DNA of 16,045 nt from Chrysochromulina tobinii (taxonomy: Eukaryota; Haptophyta; Prymnesiales; Chrysochromulinaceae), in contig JWZX01001279.1 of the NCBI GenBank assembly GCA_001275005.1, forward strand, positions 1-16,045, written 5' to 3'. Position numbers and translations under genes: made by a program. The stretch's first letter is position 1; every line of letters starts with the position of its first letter. Of this stretch, positions 14,696 to 16,045 are shown piece after piece. The notes below the pieces were generated by a model, which did not search any database, had not been told where the DNA came from, and saw only the letters and a list, made by a program, of their open reading frames with translations.

Positions 14696-15641
14696 ATGCT
14701 TGCCTCTGTCGTCGCTCTTCCCTCCATGGTCGCGCCCGTCGTGCGCACGTCCACGCCCATGATGGGCGTCGCCCCCGACACGTCGTACAAGCCGTGGACC
14801 TCGAAGGGTGCGCAAACGTGCACGAACGCAACTGCAACGGTCCCTGACATGCGTGCTCTGGGCCGCCGCTCACGCTCGCTTTTCGCCTCCCATGTTCGCA
14901 GAGATCTCGAACCAGGCTGGCCTCGAGGCGCTCGCCAACAAGCTCAACCCGATCGTTGGCTACTGGGACCCGCTCAACATTGGCACCGCTGGCTCGCCGG
15001 AGCTGATCGGCTGGTTCCGCCACGCCGAGATCAAGCACGGCCGCGTGGCGATGGCCGCCTTCGTCGGGTACATCGTGCAGGCGAACGGCATCCACTGGCC
15101 TGGCAACATTCAGATGCCACTCGGCGCTGTGAACGCGAACCTGCCGACGGTCTCGTACGCCGACATCTCGGCCGCGGGCGGCCCGAGCGACCAGTGGGAT
15201 GCGCTGCCGACCGGCGCGAAGCTGCAGATCCTCGGCGCGATCGGTTTCCTCGAGTTGTGGGGTGAGGCGACGCCCGCCCTCGAGCTCGACGGCCAGCAGC
15301 ACTACGTGCGCGGCGGCAAGCCCGGCTACTACCCCACCTTCAAGGGCCGCCTGCCCCACCCGGTGCCCTTCAACCTCTTCGATCCGTTTGGCTTTTCGAA
15401 GAACAAGACGCCCGAGCAGAAGGAGCGCGGCCTGCTCGTCGAGCTGAACAACGGGCGCGCGGCCCAGCTGGGCATCTTCGGCTTGGTGTCCGCGTCCAAG
15501 GGCCTGATTGTGCCCGGCCTCGACTCGCTCCCCCTGACCCCCTACAAGGGCGAGCCGATGGCTTATTTCTCGGCGGTCAACTCGGACCTGCCGTACGTCT
15601 CTGACATGCTCAACTGGCACGCCCCGGGCGGCGCGTTCTAA
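14696..15641 (+). CDS. Light-harvesting chlorophyll a/c-binding protein, two exons, 283 residues
   Basis: Exons are 14696-14807 and 14902-15641. The 94-nt intron (GTGCGC to TTCGCAG, with CCTGACAT as a possible branch point) restores the codon SK-E-IS, exactly matching the paralogue's KSTEIS. Helix 1 holds Glu 80, His 83 and Arg 85 in [12 protein letters not shown]. The second helix is [13 protein letters not shown] (147-159). Helix 3 holds Glu 218, Asn 221 and Arg 223 in [12 protein letters not shown]. These are the chlorophyll ligands and inter-helix ion pairs of the family. The spacer [12 protein letters not shown] and the [11 protein letters not shown] loop are shared with the minus-strand copy. 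The N-terminus is short and only mildly hydrophobic ([16 protein letters not shown]); an upstream ATG at 14638 in another frame encodes a better signal-like start, so an upstream intron cannot be ruled out. Confidence 0.92.
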
Positions 15642-16045
15642 ATGCACACGGCGCCATGGGGGGGAAGGGGGGGGGGCGCGAAACTGGCCCCCACGTCGTA
15701 GCGCTGTCGTGGGCATGGATGCGTCCACGAGATGGACGAGAGGACACGAGGAGACGTCGCGGCGCCGTCGTGGGCATGGACGGCGGGAGACTCGAGATCT
15801 CGAGAGGACACGAGTGCGGTGTGGTGGTGTGGTGAGCACCGCGACGAAACTGACATACAGGCTGACCAGGGGGGATGATGATGAGACCTGTCAAATACGT
15901 GTACATGTAAGTGGGAGCGGCTTCTTTCGTCAATGGAACAAAGCCCGCAGCTCCCTGCATGACGTTCGTCGCGTCCCTGCGTATACACAGCGTCGGGTGC
16001 GTATACGCAGGTAGGTGCGTATACGCACCCGACGCCGCGTTTACG
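15642..16045. other. 3' flank of the light-harvesting gene with short repeats
   Basis: No gene is seen. There is a G-rich run at 15659-15677, two copies of CGTCGTGGGCATGGA (about 15706 and 15767), two of GAGAGGACACGAG, a 14-bp palindrome CTCGAGATCTCGAG near 15790, and the inverted repeat at the right edge. Confidence 0.6.
15990..16035. repeat. Perfect 20-bp inverted repeat, 6-nt loop
   Basis: Bases 15990-16009 and 16016-16035 are exact reverse complements, with GGTAGG between. Each arm contains TGCGTATACGCA, itself palindromic. A further GTATACACAG lies just to the left. It could be a hairpin in the transcript end or the edge of a small inverted-repeat element cut by the window. Confidence 0.9.

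Noticed and set aside
14622-15839. Long minus-strand open frame of about 405 codons
   Set aside because: It is the mirror of the light-harvesting gene, whose frame, motifs and intron are certain. The minus-strand translation has no recognisable domain.
1-16045. tRNA, rRNA, riboswitch, transposase or integrase genes
   Set aside because: No cloverleaf-like segments, rRNA cores or recombinase motifs were recognised by eye on either strand. A covariance-model and profile search would be needed to exclude small RNAs.

Overview
The window looks like nuclear DNA of a photosynthetic eukaryote of the red-plastid lineage. It is GC-rich and has spliceosomal introns with GT...AG ends, many of them starting GTGCG. 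It carries two fucoxanthin/chlorophyll a/c-type light-harvesting genes. A haptophyte is my best guess; a pelagophyte or a dinoflagellate with a haptophyte-derived plastid is less likely. I see no operons, ribosome-binding sites, rRNA, tRNA, CRISPR array or transposase gene.

Layout from left to right. (1) Bases 2-3874 (+) hold the 3' part of a very large NLR-like gene: NACHT core (Walker B visible, P-loop outside the window), a KOW-like insert, ribonuclease-inhibitor-type LRRs, a papain-like Cys/His domain, a U-box and a C-terminal CUE domain. (2) Bases 3875-4810 are non-coding, at convergent 3' ends. (3) Bases 8356-4920 (-) hold an eight-exon, membrane-anchored alpha/beta hydrolase of 671 residues. 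Its seven introns consist almost wholly of short tandem repeats. (4) Bases 9798-8742 (-) hold a two-exon family 8 glycosyltransferase. (5) Bases 11401-10121 (-) hold a two-exon DUF3431-like protein. (6) Bases 11496-12779 (+) hold a three-exon STAS/SpoIIAA-like protein with a coding minisatellite. (7) Bases 12780-13472 are non-coding with decayed repeats. (8) A divergent pair of light-harvesting genes lies at 14394-13473 (-, with one frameshift) and 14696-15641 (+, one intron). (9) The right edge has a perfect 20-bp inverted repeat.

The most interesting signal is the introns. Eight introns in two neighbouring genes (hydrolase and GT8) share one repeat family that supplies a branch-point-like CTGAT, a pyrimidine tract and the CATCAG acceptor. 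Two introns in two further genes (DUF3431 and STAS) share a second family built around GCATGCAAGTGCTCA. Many of these introns carry a copy of the neighbouring exon edge. In GT8 the intron is exactly one 79-bp period between two identical 33-bp direct repeats. In the STAS gene it is exactly one 80-bp period between two identical 14-bp repeats holding the splice site. This fits introner-like intron gain and growth by tandem duplication or target-site duplication, caught at several stages. The second point of interest is the NLR-like protein, which appears to combine a deubiquitinase-like fold, an E3-type U-box and a ubiquitin-binding CUE domain. The genes show no shared pathway; the light-harvesting pair is the only obvious functional pair.
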